Positions 26,215 to 34,355 of a DNA stretch of 64,000 nt are shown here, one piece after another. The stretch is taken from contig NZ_BLLN01000001.1 of NCBI RefSeq assembly GCF_011170125.1, positions 186,001-250,000 of the forward strand, read 5' to 3'. This DNA comes from Streptomyces diastaticus subsp. diastaticus (lineage in GTDB: Bacteria; Actinomycetota; Actinomycetes; Streptomycetales; Streptomycetaceae). The position numbers and the translations under genes are program-made. Within the stretch, counting starts at the first letter, position 1; each line of letters begins with the position of its first letter. The notes under the pieces were generated by a model. It saw only the letters and a program-made list of their open reading frames with translations, had not been told where the DNA came from and ran no database searches.

Positions 26215-26529
26215 GTGTCGTCCACCGCACGACGATCACTTCTCACCGCCACCACCGCCGCCACCCTGCTGGGCGCGCTGTGGTTCGTGCCCTCCGCCAA
26301 CGCCTCCGGCACGGCCGACGGCGCCGGCCCGCAGGAACAGCGGTCCGCCGCCCACGGCGGCTCCGCCACCGGACCGGCCGGCGAGGAACTCCTGCTCGCC
26401 GACTCCGGCAGCGTGGACACCACCCCGTACCTGGTCGGCGGGACCGCGTTCCTGCTGGCCGGCGCCGGCTTCGTGGCCTACTCGGCCCGCCGCGGGCCCT
26501 GGGTCGGCGAGGACGCCGGACTGACCTGA
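26215..26529 (+). CDS. Small exported membrane-anchored protein
   Basis: A 104-residue protein with an N-terminal signal segment (RRSLLTATTAATLLGALWFV, cleavage likely after SANASG), an acidic extracellular middle, and a C-terminal transmembrane helix (YLVGGTAFLLAGAGFVAYSA) followed by RRG. This is the plan of a type I-like surface protein or small sortase-like substrate, but there is no LPXTG. The GTG at 26215 is preceded by AGGGGGAT. The function is unknown. Confidence 0.72.
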   Translation: MSSTARRSLLTATTAATLLGALWFVPSANASGTADGAGPQEQRSAAHGGSATGPAGEELLLADSGSVDTTPYLVGGTAFLLAGAGFVAYSARRGPWVGEDAGLT

Positions 26530-26558
26530 ACTCCCCGCCTCGGGGACGGTCCGTGCTA

Positions 26559-26720
26559 GGGCCTGTCCGGCGGACCTTCTTGGCACAGCCTGCGGCCTCC
26601 GGTGCGTGCTCTCGGCGTGCGCCCGTTCCCCCTCGTGCTGGACGTACTCGGGCGATTCGGGCGTGCGGCGAGAGCGCGTGCCAGGCGTCGCGGGCCCACG
26701 AAGATCCGCCGGACAGGTCC
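26559..26720. mobile_element. MITE-like imperfect inverted-repeat element
   Basis: A 162-bp segment flanked by 23-bp imperfect terminal inverted repeats (20 of 23 match, core CCTGTCCGGCGGA). A second internal pair, GGTGCGTGCTCTCG at 26601 against 26669-26682, lies symmetrically inside, so the whole element could fold into a long hairpin. It encodes no protein. No target duplication is obvious at GCTA/GAGG. I recall the CCTGTCCGGCGGA motif as dispersed in Streptomyces genomes, but did not verify this. Confidence 0.55.
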
Positions 26721-26939
26721 GAGGGGCGCGGCCCACCTCCGCTCCCCGCGCCCTCCCGACACGGAGCCCCCGGCGTTCCGCCCAACGGCGCCGCCCGGCC
26801 ACCATTCGGGCGACCCGCGCGCACTCCCGCGCGAGCGCCCCGCACACCACTTCTTCTTACGGGCGCCCCCGTCCACCCCCTTCACCCCGGACGGCGGCGC
26901 CCCCCTCCGCACCCCGCCGTCACCCGGCGGGGCCCGTCC

Positions 26940-28481
26940 TCACGCCAGCGGGCCGGTGTGCTGTTCGGCGGCCGCGACCGGACCGCCGGAGCGGACGAAC
27001 TCGGTGGTCAGCGCCAGATCCGGAGCGAGCACCCGGTCCGGCCCCGGCCCCTGGACGCCGGCCGCGCGCAGTGCCGCGATGACGGCGGCCGAGGCCGGGG
27101 CCGGGGTGAGGCCGGCCCGCAGCTCGACGGCCCGGGTCGCCGCGTACAGCTCGACCGCGAGAACCCGGGCCAGTCCGTCCACGGCGGTCCGCAGCTTGCG
27201 GGCGGCGGCCCAGCCCATGGAGACGTGGTCCTCCTGCATCGCGGAGGACGGGATGGAGTCGGCGGAGGCCGGGACGGCGAGCCGCTTCAACTCGCTGACC
27301 AGGGCCGCCTGCGTGTACTGGGCGATCATGAGGCCGGAGTCGACGCCCGGGTCGTCGGCGAGGAACGGCGGCAGCCCGTGCGACCGGTTCTTGTCCAGCA
27401 GCCGGTCGGTGCGGCGCTCGGCGATCGAGGCGAGGTCGGCGACGGCGATGGCGACGAAGTCCAGCGCGTAGGCGACGGGCGCCCCGTGGAAGTTGCCGTT
27501 GGACTCCACCCGCCCGTCGACGACCAGCGGGTTGTCGACGGCGGCCGCCAGCTCGCGCTCGGCCACGAGCCGGGCGTGCGCCAGCGTGTCCCGGCCCGCC
27601 CCGGCGACCTGCGGCGCGCACCGCACCGAGTAGGCGTCCTGCACGCGCGGGGCGTCGTCCTGGTGCCCGCCGACCAGCCCGGAGCCGGTCAGCACGGCGG
27701 CCATGTTGGCGGCGCTGGCGGCCTGCCCCGGGTGCGGGCGCACGGCGTGCAACTCGGGGGCGAGGACGCGGTCGGTGCCGAGCAGCGCCTCCAGGGTGAG
27801 GGCGGCGGTGATGTCGGCGGTGGTGTAGAGCCGGCCGAGGTCGGCGAGGGCCATGACCAGCATGCCGAGCATCCCGTCGGTGCCGTTGAGCAGCGCGAGC
27901 CCTTCCTTCTCGCGCAGCTCGACCGGGGTGACGCCGTGCTCGGCGAGCAGTTCGGCGGCGGGCCGCACGGCGCCGTCGGGGCCTTCGGCGTCCCCCTCGC
28001 CCATCAGCGCCAGCGCGCAGTGGCTGAGCGGCGCCAGGTCGCCGGAGCAGCCCAGCGAGCCGTACTCGTGCACCACCGGGGTGATCCCCGCGTTCAGCAC
28101 GTCGGCGACGGTCTGCGCCACCTCGGGGCGGACGCCCGTGTAGCCGGAGCAGAGCGTCTTCAGCCGCAGGAACATCAGCGCCCGCACCACCTCGCGCTCC
28201 ACCCGCGGGCCCATCCCCGCCGCGTGCGAGCGCACGATGTTGCGCTGGAGCTGGGTACGCAGCTCCGGGCCGATGTGCCGGGTGGCGAGGGCACCGAACC
28301 CGGTGGAGACCCCGTAGACCGGTTCGGGCTTGGCGGCGAGCGCGTCCACCGCCTCCCTGGCGTGGGCGAGCGCGGCCAGGGCTTCCGGGGAGAGAGCGAC
28401 GCGGGCTCCGTCACGGGCGACCGCGACGACGTCGGCCGCGCTGGTGCCGGAGGTTCCCACCACCACAGTGTGCATATCCAT
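26940..28481 (-). CDS. hutH: Histidine ammonia-lyase
   Basis: A 513-residue enzyme that deaminates histidine to urocanate, the first step of histidine utilisation. It has the MIO-forming loop, here G-C145-S146-G147-DLAPLSH; the usual triad is ASG. Other signatures are VYGVSTGFGALATRHI with catalytic Tyr56, QDAYSVRCAPQV and SSAMQEDHVSMG. The length fits the family. ATG at 28481 reads MDMHTVVVG, matching Streptomyces HutH; an ATG two codons later is possible. No other hut genes are seen in the window. It shares a divergent-free, same-strand region with the GGDEF gene upstream. Confidence 0.95.
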   Translation of the reverse strand: MDMHTVVVGTSGTSAADVVAVARDGARVALSPEALAALAHAREAVDALAAKPEPVYGVSTGFGALATRHIGPELRTQLQRNIVRSHAAGMGPRVEREVVRALMFLRLKTLCSGYTGVRPEVAQTVADVLNAGITPVVHEYGSLGCSGDLAPLSHCALALMGEGDAEGPDGAVRPAAELLAEHGVTPVELREKEGLALLNGTDGMLGMLVMALADLGRLYTTADITAALTLEALLGTDRVLAPELHAVRPHPGQAASAANMAAVLTGSGLVGGHQDDAPRVQDAYSVRCAPQVAGAGRDTLAHARLVAERELAAAVDNPLVVDGRVESNGNFHGAPVAYALDFVAIAVADLASIAERRTDRLLDKNRSHGLPPFLADDPGVDSGLMIAQYTQAALVSELKRLAVPASADSIPSSAMQEDHVSMGWAAARKLRTAVDGLARVLAVELYAATRAVELRAGLTPAPASAAVIAALRAAGVQGPGPDRVLAPDLALTTEFVRSGGPVAAAEQHTGPLA

Positions 28482-28611
28482 ATTCAGGAGCGTACGCAGT
28501 GAATCCCGCACTGTCACGGGTGGTGGGCGGGAGGGCCCGTCACCGGTTTCACCTGCCGCGTCCGGGGCGGTGCCGGGCCGCCCCCAGGGGCGAGCGGTGG
28601 CCCCGGCCGGG

Positions 28612-29793
28612 TCATCCGGCACCGCCCGTGCCGCCGTTCCCGTCGCGGCGGCCCCGGATACGCCGCCGCTCGCCGCCTTCCGGCGGTGGGGCGTCGGCCA
28701 GCCTCAGCACCGCGTCGGCGCCGGTCTCCGGCTCGGCCTCCCGGCCCGCGACGACCGGCCCGCGGGCCCGCACCGCCTTCGCCCGGTACTGGGCGGCGTC
28801 CGCCAGCCGGAAGAGGCGGCGTGCCGAGCGGACCTCGCCGATCGGATCGCCCGTGGACGCGACCCCGCAGGCCACTCCCTCCCCCGTCGCCAGCCCGTAC
28901 GCCCGCTCGCACAGCTCCTCGGCCACCGCGACCACCTCGTCCGCCCCAGGGCCGACGCTGACCAGGCAGAACTCGTCCCCGCCGAGCCGCGCCGCCAGCG
29001 TCCCGGGCAGCATCGCCCCGCAGAGCGAGAGCACCGAGCCGAACCGCTCCAGGAGACGGTCGCCGACGGCGTGCCCCTGGGTGTCGTTGACCCGCTTCAG
29101 CCCGTTCATGTCGCAGACCACCAGCGAGACCACCGCGCCTTCGCCCCGGTGGGCCTCCACCGCCTCGTCGAGCCGCGCATCGACCGCCCGCCGGTTGGCC
29201 AGCCCCGTCAACGCGTCCGTGTACGCCAGCCGCCGCGCCTCCTCCAGCCGCTCGCACTGCACGATCCCGGCGGCCACGACCGCCGCCAGCACCGTCGCGA
29301 AGTCCGCGTCCCCCGGGCCGAACACCGCCTCCCCCGCCTCCCGTGCCACGTACAGCTCGCCCCAGGCACGGCCGTGCAGGACGATCGGCGCCACCACGCA
29401 GCAGCCCCGGCCCCGTCGGCGCAGGGCCGCGACCCGCTGGTGGCAGTAGCCGGGACGGCCCTCGGCCCACCCGTCGGCCGTCTCCACCCAGGCGTCCGGC
29501 TCCCCACCACCCGCCCACCGCTCGTGCAGGAACTCCGTGATCTCCGGAAACTGATGTACGGGATACGTCTCGGACTCCGGGTACTCCTCCTCGCCGGGCG
29601 CCAGCCGCCCCGCGTTCACCAGCACCCGCAGCCGCCCCCGGTCGCGCTCCCAGACCGAGAGCGCCGCGAAACCGCCCCCCAGCGCCCCACAGGCACCGAG
29701 CGCCGCCGCGCGCCACACCTCTCGCGGGGACTGGGCCGCCGCCATCGCCTGCGCCAGGCCCACGACGGCCCGCAGCCGGAGATCGTCTCCCAT
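28612..29793 (-). CDS. GAF-GGDEF diguanylate cyclase
   Basis: A 393-residue cytoplasmic protein. The GAF domain (about 5-185) includes LGACGALGGGFAALSVWE and VVAPIVLHGRAWGELYVARE. The GGDEF domain (about 190-355) begins LAYTDALTGLANRRAVDAR and has intact LGGDEFCLV, so it should make cyclic di-GMP from GTP. No transmembrane helix. The C-terminus is a basic, disordered tail. Position and domains fit the conserved Streptomyces protein called CdgE, recalled from literature; I leave the symbol blank. ATG at 29793; a GTG one codon upstream is also possible. Confidence 0.9.
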   Translation of the reverse strand: MGDDLRLRAVVGLAQAMAAAQSPREVWRAAALGACGALGGGFAALSVWERDRGRLRVLVNAGRLAPGEEEYPESETYPVHQFPEITEFLHERWAGGGEPDAWVETADGWAEGRPGYCHQRVAALRRRGRGCCVVAPIVLHGRAWGELYVAREAGEAVFGPGDADFATVLAAVVAAGIVQCERLEEARRLAYTDALTGLANRRAVDARLDEAVEAHRGEGAVVSLVVCDMNGLKRVNDTQGHAVGDRLLERFGSVLSLCGAMLPGTLAARLGGDEFCLVSVGPGADEVVAVAEELCERAYGLATGEGVACGVASTGDPIGEVRSARRLFRLADAAQYRAKAVRARGPVVAGREAEPETGADAVLRLADAPPPEGGERRRIRGRRDGNGGTGGAG

Positions 29794-30570
29794 CACTCCA
29801 GGCTATGGACAATTCGCCCCACGTGAGACTTTTTGCTGGGCTGCGGCAGGTGAGGGGAGACGGGCGGTGCGGCCGCGGCCACGGCCCGTCCGGCCTGGGA
29901 GCGCGGCGGGGCCGGGACGCCCTCGTGGCCGCGTCCTGGCCGCCGGCACCGCACGAGGAACGCCTTCGAGGAACGCCTTCGAAGCACCGCTCCGCCGCTC
30001 GGACAGCGGCGCTTGAGGCCCTGCGCCGGGGTGGCTGGGAGGCACCCGGGCCTTCCCCCCGCGGACCGGCCGCGCCCCTCGACGGTCCGTGCCGGGGGTG
30101 CGGCGCCGCCCGTTCCGCCCGTCCGGTACAGGGGCCGCAGGCCGGGCGCCGTCGGGCCGCGTACGGGCAGTGCGCGCCTCGCCCCCAGGCCGACCCGGCC
30201 ATCGCCCGCCGGGCGGCTGACGGCCCCGGTCATCGTCCGGGGCAGCCCCTCACCAGGCGGCGCCCCGGCGCACGAGGCGGTCAGGTTCACCGGCGGCCGC
30301 ACCTCAGGCCGCCCCCGCCGCCGGCACGCGGACTTGGCGGCCTCCTGCTTGACGCCTTCCTGAAGGACCCGGAGGCGGGACACCCCTGGGCGCTCCCCGT
30401 CGGTAGTGCCGGTGCGGCACGCCCGGTGCGCCGGTGCGCCGACGCCAGTACGCCCGGTACGCCAGTGCGGCCCGCTCTGTCGCCCTGCACCGGCGGCAAC
30501 CGGTGGCGGCGACAGCCGGTGGCGACGACAGCCGGTGGCGCGATCCCGCCTCGCGGAGGCGAGCGGCGGG
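29794..30570. other. Intergenic region of about 780 bp, no gene seen
   Basis: High-GC DNA with several short direct repeats (GGAACGCCTTCGA twice near 29957; the 16-bp repeat at 30501) and no frame with a ribosome site and a recognisable protein. Both flanking genes point leftwards. Confidence 0.4.
30501..30540. repeat. 16-bp tandem repeat
   Basis: Two and a half copies of CGGTGGCGRCGACAGC head to tail just after the crotonase stop codon, in the minus-strand sense downstream of the gene. Confidence 0.75.
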
Positions 30571-31359
30571 TTACTCGCCCGGCCAGTTCGGGGCACGCTT
30601 CTCGTTGAACGCGGCGACGCCCTCCGCGCGGTCGCCGGAGAAGGCGGTGGCGCGCCAGGCGGCGTCCTCGACGTCCAGGCCCGCCCGCAGGTCCAGCCCC
30701 TCCCCCAGACGCAGGGCGCGCTTGGCGTTGCGCAGGCCGACCGGGGAGTGGGCGGCCATGGCCGCCGCCAGCTCCAGAGCCTCCGCCCGGTCCTGTCCCT
30801 CCTCGGCCAGCCGGTCGACCAGCCCCAGGGCGAGCGCCTCCGCACCGGCCACCCGGCGGGCACTGAAGATCAACTCGGCCGCGCGCGCCGAGCCCACCCG
30901 GCGCGGCAGGAGTTGCGTGCCGCCGCCGCCCGGGATCACGCCCACGGAGACCTCGGGCAGACCCACCACCGCCGTCGGGTCGGCGACGATCAGGTCGCAG
31001 GCCAGCGCCAGTTCGTATCCGCCGCCGAGGGCGTAACCGTGCACGGCGGCGATGGTCGGCATGGGCAGCTCCAGCACTCCCGTGTAGGCCGCCCTCGCGG
31101 TCGGGCGCTGACGGACGAGTTCGGCGTCCGTGAAGCGGTTGCGTTCCTTCAGGTCGGCGCCGACACAGAACGCCTTGGGGTGCGTGGAGGTCAGCACGGT
31201 GACCCGTACGCCCTGATCCCGCGCCAGTTCGGAACAGGCGGCGGCCAGTTCTTCCGCCAGGGCGGTGGAGACGGCGTTCATCGCCTCGGGGCGGTTCAGT
31301 GCCAGCTCCGCCACGTGGCCGTGGCGGGTGATCGTGAGGTGCTCTGCGGTCTGCGGCAT
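30571..31359 (-). CDS. Enoyl-CoA hydratase/isomerase (crotonase) family protein
   Basis: A 262-residue crotonase. The oxyanion-hole segments are AFCVGADLKERN and YALGGGYELALACDLIVAD, and catalytic-type glutamates lie in GGGYE and GLPEVSVGVIPGGGGTQ, so both glutamates of a true hydratase seem present. It ends PNWPGE, typical of the short-chain EchA/AtuE subgroup. Starts at ATG 31359 with AGGAG. A palindrome TAACGATCGTTA lies 20 bases upstream of the start codon, within the promoter, and suggests TetR-type control, as usual for acyl-CoA metabolism. Confidence 0.92.
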   Translation of the reverse strand: MPQTAEHLTITRHGHVAELALNRPEAMNAVSTALAEELAAACSELARDQGVRVTVLTSTHPKAFCVGADLKERNRFTDAELVRQRPTARAAYTGVLELPMPTIAAVHGYALGGGYELALACDLIVADPTAVVGLPEVSVGVIPGGGGTQLLPRRVGSARAAELIFSARRVAGAEALALGLVDRLAEEGQDRAEALELAAAMAAHSPVGLRNAKRALRLGEGLDLRAGLDVEDAAWRATAFSGDRAEGVAAFNEKRAPNWPGE

Positions 31360-31376
31360 GGCCTGCTCCTGGCTGA

Positions 31377-31394
31377 GGTTAACGATCGTTACCC
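31377..31394. promoter_or_regulatory. Operator-like palindrome upstream of the crotonase gene
   Basis: Perfect 12-bp core TAACGATCGTTA at 31380-31391, extended by GG/CC with one mismatch. It overlaps the expected promoter/5' leader of the crotonase gene. AT content is clearly above its surroundings. Confidence 0.65.
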
Positions 31395-31836
31395 CATCCT
31401 AGCGATGCCGCACCCGCCCGACGGAACCGGTCGAGGACGGTCTGATCGCCCTGGTCCGGGGGGCGGAACCGGTAGCTCGGCATCATCGGCCCGGCATTCT
31501 CGGCGAGCCGCGCGAACGGCTCCGCGGCCTACGGCGGCGGAGGCGGCCCCGTCGGCACCGACGACCGCGCGCGAACGGCTCCCGCCTCCGCCGGGACCAG
31601 TCCCGCCGGAACTCGGCACCGCCGGGAAGGCGAGACGGCGAACGGTGCTCGGCCCCGGCGAGGCCGGGCCGCGCTGAGACCGGAGAATGCCGAAGCCCGA
31701 AGAGGCCCGAGGCCGACGACTCCCGAAGGCGAAGACGCCCGAGACCGAAGAGCCCGAGACCGGAGACGCTGGAGACCGGAGACGCCCGAAGGCGGGGACG
31801 CCCAAGACCCAAGAGGCCCGACAGGTCGCCCGGAGG
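31395..31836. other. Intergenic region with purine-rich repeats
   Basis: No gene supported. Between 31680 and 31822 lie many imperfect copies of GAGACCGRAGACGCCC and CCGAAGAGGCCC. In one plus-strand frame it reads as Pro/Glu/Lys/Thr repeats, in the minus strand as Gly/Ser/Val; neither has a start with a ribosome site. Confidence 0.45.
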
Positions 31837-33084
31837 TCAGTCCCGGCGGGTGAGCAACCAGGGCTCGACCGCGCCCAGCCCCCGCACCGGCCGCTGATGC
31901 ATGGGTTGCAGGGCGAAGCGGTACTCCCCGGGGTCCTCCGCGGCCGCGGCCTCCGCCTCGGAGGCCGGCGCCTCCCCGGTCCGCACCAGCTCGGCCGCGA
32001 ACGCGCTGTCCACCAGAATCGCGTTCTTGGGGGCTATGGAGGTCAGCCGCGAGGCGAGATTCACGGTCGTCCCGAACACATCCCCCATCCGAGTGGTGAT
32101 CGTCCCGAAGGTCATCCCCACCCGCAGCTCGGGCATGCTCCCGTCGTTGGCCATGGTCTCGATCAGCAGCAGGGCGATCTCCGCGGCCGTCCCGGCGTCG
32201 TCCGCCGCGAAGAGCACCTCGTCCCCGAGCGTCTTGACCAGACGCCCCCCGCGTGCCGCGACCAGGTCGGCCGCGGTGGTCTCGAACGCCTCGACCAGCT
32301 CCCCGAGCTCCTCCTCCTCCATGCGCCGGGTGAGCCGCGTGAAGCCGACGAGATCCGCGAAGGCCACCGCGAACCGCCGGTCGACCATCTCCTCGTCGTC
32401 CGCCACCTGGATGACCCGCCCGGTGGAGGCGGCCAGCTGCCGCCTCCACACGTAGACCAGGAACTCCTCCAGCTCGGGCAGGAGCAGCTCGATCAGCGGA
32501 TACGTGACCTCGGTACGTGTCATCCCGGGCTCGGGCGGCTCGGTGAGCCCTTCCAGGAAGGAGTCGATCTGCCATTCGGCCAGCCGTGCCGTGGTCTGCC
32601 CCGTGGAACGGGCCACCTGGACCGCCATGGCCTCGCTCAGCAGCCCCGCCTCGACCAGACCGGCCAGACGCCGCAGCGCCAGTACGTCCGCCTCGGTGAG
32701 GGCCTTGGCCTGCCCGATGTCGGCGAAGCCCATGGCCCGCCAGAAGCGGGAGGCCAGCTCCATCGAGACCCCGGCGGCCCGGGCCGCCTGGAACGGGGTG
32801 TACCGCCGCTCGGCACCGAGGATCAGTCCCTCGATGCGCAGCGCCAGCGGATCCTGCCGGGGCTCGGTGTGCCCCGCGTCGTCCGGCTGGTCGGGCCCGC
32901 GCTCGGCCCGGTCGGGGAGATCGGGCAGGCCGCGCTCGGGAGCGCCCGGCCCGGACCCCCGGCGACCGCCGGGCGCCGGGTCGCCGGAGGCAGGGCTGCC
33001 GGACGCCTCGCTCCCGCCGCCGGTGTCCCGGCCGCGGGGACCGCGCGGCGCCCCGTTACCGGAACCCGTGTCGTCGACGGTCAC
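31837..33084 (-). CDS. cya: Class III adenylate cyclase
   Basis: A 415-residue soluble cyclase converting ATP to cAMP. A disordered Gly/Pro-rich tail (1-75) is followed by a helical regulatory region (80-225) and the catalytic CHD domain (about 235-395): metal aspartates in AFADLVGFTRLT and KTLGDEVLF, and TVNLASRLTSIAPKNAILV. No membrane segment. It corresponds in content and neighbourhood (beside birA and pccB) to the Streptomyces adenylate cyclase cya, which is needed for spore germination and morphology in S. coelicolor (recalled). The GTG at 33084 is used because family similarity begins nearby. Confidence 0.88.
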   Translation of the reverse strand: MTVDDTGSGNGAPRGPRGRDTGGGSEASGSPASGDPAPGGRRGSGPGAPERGLPDLPDRAERGPDQPDDAGHTEPRQDPLALRIEGLILGAERRYTPFQAARAAGVSMELASRFWRAMGFADIGQAKALTEADVLALRRLAGLVEAGLLSEAMAVQVARSTGQTTARLAEWQIDSFLEGLTEPPEPGMTRTEVTYPLIELLLPELEEFLVYVWRRQLAASTGRVIQVADDEEMVDRRFAVAFADLVGFTRLTRRMEEEELGELVEAFETTAADLVAARGGRLVKTLGDEVLFAADDAGTAAEIALLLIETMANDGSMPELRVGMTFGTITTRMGDVFGTTVNLASRLTSIAPKNAILVDSAFAAELVRTGEAPASEAEAAAAEDPGEYRFALQPMHQRPVRGLGAVEPWLLTRRD

Positions 33085-33156
33085 TGCCAGCTACCCTTCC
33101 GATCTGCGGCGGTCGCCTGTGGACCGGGCCCAACGATACGGCAGGTGTGCCGTGGC

Positions 33157-34044
33157 TCACTCCTGGCGGGAGCCCTCCGGGGGACCGTCCGGTCGCAGGT
33201 GGACGATGTCCCCGGCCCCCACCGGGCGCTGCACACCGTCCACGGTGGCGAGGACGAGCCGCCCCTCACCGTCGAGGGCCACCGCCTCTCCGGTGAGCGC
33301 CTCCCCGCCCGGCAGCTCGGCCCGTACGGCGCGGCCGAGGGTCACGCACCCGGCGGCGTACGCCGCCTGCACGCCGGAGGCGGCGGCATCACCGTCCGCG
33401 CCCTGCCAGCGGCCGTACCACTCCTCCAGGGAGCGCAGGACGGCCCGCAGCAGCGGGTCCCGGTCGGTCACGGCGGCCTGGGCGAGGCCGAGCGAGCCCG
33501 CGGTGGGGACGGGCAGCTCGTCGGCGCGCAGGCTGACGTTGATGCCGACGCCGATGACGATGCCGCCGCCCGCCGTCTCCGCGAGAATGCCGCCCGCCTT
33601 CCGTTCCTCGGAGCCGACGGTGACCATGAGGTCGTTGGGCCACTTGAGTCCGGTGTCGACTCCGGCGATGCGGGAGACCGCCGAGGCGGCGGCGATGCCC
33701 GTGAGCAGTGGCAGCCAGCCCCACCGCTCGACGGGCGCCGTCGGGCGCAGCAGGACCGAGAAGAAGATGCCGGACCGTGCCGGAGCCGTCCATCGGCGGT
33801 CGAGGCGGCCCCGCCCGGCCACCTGCTCCTCGGCGACGAGGACCGCGCCCTCGGGCAGCTCCCCGGCCCGGGCGGCGAGGTCGGCGTTGGTGGAGCCGGT
33901 CTCCTGGACCAGGTCGAGGGAGGTCCAGAGTCCGCCGGGCCGCACGAGCGCACGGCGCAGCGCGGTCTCGTGGAGCGGGGGCCTGCTGAGATCGGACCAG
34001 GGAGCGGGGCCGTGGCGGCGTCCGGGGCGGTCGGTCGGTGTCAT
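33157..34044 (-). CDS. birA: Biotin-[acetyl-CoA carboxylase] ligase
   Basis: A 295-residue ligase that activates biotin to biotinyl-AMP and attaches it to the carrier lysine of AccA-type subunits. It has the ETGSTNADLAARA entry motif, the GRGRLDRRWTAPARSGIFFS biotin-binding loop and KWPNDLMV, plus the C-terminal SH3-like domain. There is no N-terminal helix-turn-helix, so it is a group I enzyme and not a repressor. The ATG at 34044 begins just before the catalytic domain. It diverges from pccB; its substrate protein gene lies at 39393. Confidence 0.93.
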   Translation of the reverse strand: MTPTDRPGRRHGPAPWSDLSRPPLHETALRRALVRPGGLWTSLDLVQETGSTNADLAARAGELPEGAVLVAEEQVAGRGRLDRRWTAPARSGIFFSVLLRPTAPVERWGWLPLLTGIAAASAVSRIAGVDTGLKWPNDLMVTVGSEERKAGGILAETAGGGIVIGVGINVSLRADELPVPTAGSLGLAQAAVTDRDPLLRAVLRSLEEWYGRWQGADGDAAASGVQAAYAAGCVTLGRAVRAELPGGEALTGEAVALDGEGRLVLATVDGVQRPVGAGDIVHLRPDGPPEGSRQE

Positions 34045-34355
34045 GGGCCCAGCCTGCCCCTCTCCGGGCAGTCCTGGCCAACGCCCGCGCGCGGCCGCCA
34101 TCTGCTCGGCGGGGGCGCCCGGGAGACGGCGGCCACGTCCGACGGCCCCCTCGTCTCCCCCGGAATGCCCCTCTTCACTCCGTACGCAAGCGCACACCTG
34201 TGTGGCAAACACCGCACTGACGAAGCGCAGTGGCGCCGATACGCTACGGCACAGTAGCTCAGCGGCCTTGCGCCGTCCCGGTCTCCGGCAGCCGCCCTCA
34301 CGGCGCCGGGCGCCGACCGTCCACCCCTCGTGACCAGGCAGGGAGCCGCATCCCG
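34045..34355. other. Divergent birA-pccB promoter region
   Basis: About 310 bases, no gene. Holds the pccB promoter candidate at 34217-34245. An AT-richer segment at 34180-34215 precedes it. Confidence 0.45.
34217..34245 (+). promoter_or_regulatory. Possible housekeeping-type promoter of pccB
   Basis: CTGACG (34217-34222), 17-bp spacer, TACGCT (34240-34245). This resembles the Streptomyces vegetative consensus TTGACN/TAnnnT, giving a leader of about 105 nt to the pccB ATG at 34356. Confidence 0.45.

Noticed and set aside
30571..31359. Pairing the crotonase with the GGDEF gene as one operon
   Set aside because: A 777-bp gap with repeats separates the two.
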